DNA of 64,000 nt, from positions 20,916 to 84,915 of the forward strand of contig JBGUDT010000005.1 of assembly GCA_041821665.1 (NCBI GenBank), in the 5' to 3' direction. The notes under the pieces are model-generated. The model saw nothing but the letters and a program-made list of their open reading frames with translations, was not told the DNA's origin and searched no databases. Below are positions 62,456 through 64,000 of the stretch, one piece after another. Numbering within the stretch: position 1 is the first letter of the stretch; the number at the start of each line of letters is the position of its first letter. Source of the stretch: E44-bin32 sp041821665 (GTDB lineage Bacteria > Chloroflexota > Anaerolineae > Anaerolineales > E44-bin32). The translations under genes and the position numbers were made by a program.

Positions 62456-63658
62456 ATGAAAAAACGATACACCATCAAAACACTCAGCATTCTTACGATG
62501 ATCATCGTCGGTGCCGTTGCTCTATCTGCTTGTCAGGAGGGTGACAACACCGAAACTGCAGCGGCGGAAGCGGAGGTATTCGAAGAGTATCTCCCCGTCG
62601 TGAGCGCGACGGGCGTAACTGTCCCGGCGGACTGGGCCACTTTGAGTTTTCCTTTGGGGGGCGTCATCGCTGACATTCATGTTGAAGAAGGTGAGCTGGT
62701 TGAGGAAGGCGATGGGCTCGTGAGCCTGAACGGAACGGAAATGGCTCGCTCAGCCGTGGACGGTGCTCACCTTGAGCTTGTCTCAGCGCAGCAGGCGCTC
62801 AACGATTTGTACGAATATGCTGAACTTGCATCCACAGAAGCACAGCAGGCGCTTGCGGTAGCTATGAATGTCCTTGATGAAACAGAGACAAGGTGGCAGA
62901 ACCAGCAGGAGGGATATCGCGCGAGTGAGACGACGGTCAAGAATGCTCGTGCGGAGTTAACCCTTGCTGAAAAGGCCCAGAAAGCGGCGAAAAGTAACTA
63001 TGACAGTGAACCGGGAAGTCGGAGTGAAGATGTTGGTAAGGCCTCAGCCTATAAATCGTATGCGGCTGCAACACAAAGGTACGATGCCGCCCTACGCAGC
63101 TACAACTGGTACACCGGCTATCCGGATGAAATCGACCAAGCGCTGCTCGACTCTGACCTGGCAGTCTCACAGGCAAGACTGGTCGTCGCACAGAACGATT
63201 GGGACCGTATACAGGGTGGACCCGATCCCAAAGCATTGGAGCTTGCCGAAGCCCGCCTGGCTGTGGCGAAATCAAGCCTTGAGGCTGCAGAAGCAGCACT
63301 CGCAAATCTCATCATGGATGCGCCATACGATGGAACCGTGAGCGACATTTTCCCCAACAGCAACGAGTGGATTGCCCCAGGACAACCGATCCTTCTAGTT
63401 GCCGACCTTGAAAACTTGCAGGTTGAGACGACGGATCTGAGCGAAATCGATGCTTCACATGTGCATGTGGGTGATCGTGCTATCGTCACCTTCGATGCGC
63501 TCCCTGAACTCCTTATAGATGGGACCGTAGTTTTTATCGCACCAAAATCTACTGAAGGTGCAGGCGTGAATTTTAAGGTCATCGTCCAGCTGGATGAGAT
63601 TCCGGAAGAGGTGCGCTGGGGAATGACGGCCTTCGTGGACATTGAAATTGATCAGTAA
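62456..63658 (+). CDS. HlyD/MacA-like efflux adaptor lipoprotein
   Basis: 400 residues. Lipobox ALSAC (Cys about 24), first lipoyl half VSFPLGGVIADIHVEEGELVEEGD (in part, about 64-86), long coiled-coil hairpin of about 150 residues (95-280), second lipoyl half DAPYDGTVSDIFPNSNEWI (about 285) and beta-barrel part. Bridges the permease to the outside. Start ATG 62456 fits AAAGGA (62443-62448); ATG 62450 is also in frame. The 63-base gap to the ATPase shows an operon. Confidence 0.9.
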   Translation: MKKRYTIKTLSILTMIIVGAVALSACQEGDNTETAAAEAEVFEEYLPVVSATGVTVPADWATLSFPLGGVIADIHVEEGELVEEGDGLVSLNGTEMARSAVDGAHLELVSAQQALNDLYEYAELASTEAQQALAVAMNVLDETETRWQNQQEGYRASETTVKNARAELTLAEKAQKAAKSNYDSEPGSRSEDVGKASAYKSYAAATQRYDAALRSYNWYTGYPDEIDQALLDSDLAVSQARLVVAQNDWDRIQGGPDPKALELAEARLAVAKSSLEAAEAALANLIMDAPYDGTVSDIFPNSNEWIAPGQPILLVADLENLQVETTDLSEIDASHVHVGDRAIVTFDALPELLIDGTVVFIAPKSTEGAGVNFKVIVQLDEIPEEVRWGMTAFVDIEIDQ

Positions 63659-63720
63659 TTACTTCACCCTTGGCTGATGTCGATTTTTTGCTGGGGTTTG
63701 GATTACCGGAAGGTGTTGAA

Positions 63721-64000
63721 ATGGGCGAAAAAACAGATGCGTTGATCGAAATCCACGATCTCACTAGGGTTTACGGTGATGGTGAGGAGATCCGTGCGCT
63801 TGATGGTGTGAATATGCAGGTCATGCGTGGCGAACTTGTGACTGTCATGGGACCAAGCGGAAGCGGAAAGAGTACGCTTCTTAACGTCATTGGGGCGCTG
63901 GATAAACCCACATCAGGAACAGTGATCGTGGATGGCGAAAATGTAGTCGAAATCAAAGATAAGGATACCTTTCGAGCAGAAAAAGTTGGATTTATCTTTC
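63721..64000 (+). CDS. ABC transporter ATPase, 3' end cut by window
   Basis: 93 residues visible, open to the right edge. Start ATG 63721, GGAAGG upstream. LIEIHDLTRVYGDGEEIRALDGVNMQVMRGELVTVMGPSGSGKSTLLNVIG (Walker A GPSGSGKST, about 43-51), then GALDKPTSGTVIVDGENV is the LolD/MacB-type ATPase N-terminus. It powers the double permease upstream. Signature motif and Walker B are outside the window. Confidence 0.93.
   Translation, partial: MGEKTDALIEIHDLTRVYGDGEEIRALDGVNMQVMRGELVTVMGPSGSGKSTLLNVIGALDKPTSGTVIVDGENVVEIKDKDTFRAEKVGFIF

Overview
This 64 kb window looks like chromosomal DNA of a free-living bacterium, most likely a member of the Chloroflexota (Anaerolineae-like). That assignment is an inference. 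It rests on the division and cell-wall cluster without murE, the B12-dependent (class II) ribonucleotide reductase next to nrdR, lipoproteins with Pro-Thr-rich linkers, a DUF3048 lipoprotein, an orphan Flp pilin, and the absence of any outer-membrane or LPS gene. No phage, CRISPR array or intact transposase was found.

Layout. At 1-5.5 kb there is an AddAB-like helicase-nuclease pair, with the AddB-like partner cut by the left edge. A 170 bp palindrome-rich island at 5.63-5.80 kb may be a remnant or non-autonomous IS200/IS605-type element. From 5.8 to 17.6 kb come a Crp/Fnr regulator, small membrane proteins, three MFS transporters, a TGS-domain GTPase, a RibD-like reductase, a dolichol/phytol-kinase-like protein and two lipoproteins. 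From 17.7 to 27.2 kb come tRNA-Gly, tRNA-Cys and tRNA-Phe, an orphan CcrM-like DNA methyltransferase, a four-gene ApbE/ferric-reductase-like operon, a 48-residue Flp pilin, several small proteins and an FmdB-type zinc ribbon. RNase P RNA lies at 27.4-27.8 kb. It is followed by about 0.95 kb of non-coding DNA with two copies of an unknown repeat and a tRNA-like fragment.

The core is the division and cell-wall cluster at 28.7-46.3 kb: mraZ, rsmH, ftsL-like, ftsI, murF, mraY, a 100-residue orphan, murD, ftsW, murG, a CvpA-like membrane protein, murC, a 58-residue orphan, murB, ddl, ftsQ, ftsA, ftsZ. It is preceded by a sigma70-type promoter and three perfectly phased MraZ boxes. Most joints are 4-base ATGA/GTGA overlaps, so the genes are probably translationally coupled. 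Together they make lipid II from UDP-sugars, polymerise and cross-link it at the septum, and build the Z ring. nrdR and nrdJ follow and link deoxynucleotide supply to this growth block.

From 49.8 kb to the right edge are mostly single housekeeping or accessory genes: MBL hydrolase, Asp/Glu racemase, a terpene-cyclase-fold protein, GH20 hexosaminidase, HD hydrolase, GT39-like glycosyltransferase, CPBP protease, YjbQ, a DUF385 protein, an SUMF1-domain lipoprotein and hemerythrin. The window ends in a MacB-type efflux operon (double permease, HlyD-like adaptor, ATPase) whose ATPase is cut by the edge. The best candidates for something less well described are the ApbE/ferric-reductase/PepSY-like operon, the CcrM-like methyltransferase outside its usual lineage, the two orphan genes inside the division cluster, the fold-back region between ftsZ and nrdR, and the palindromic island at 5.6 kb.
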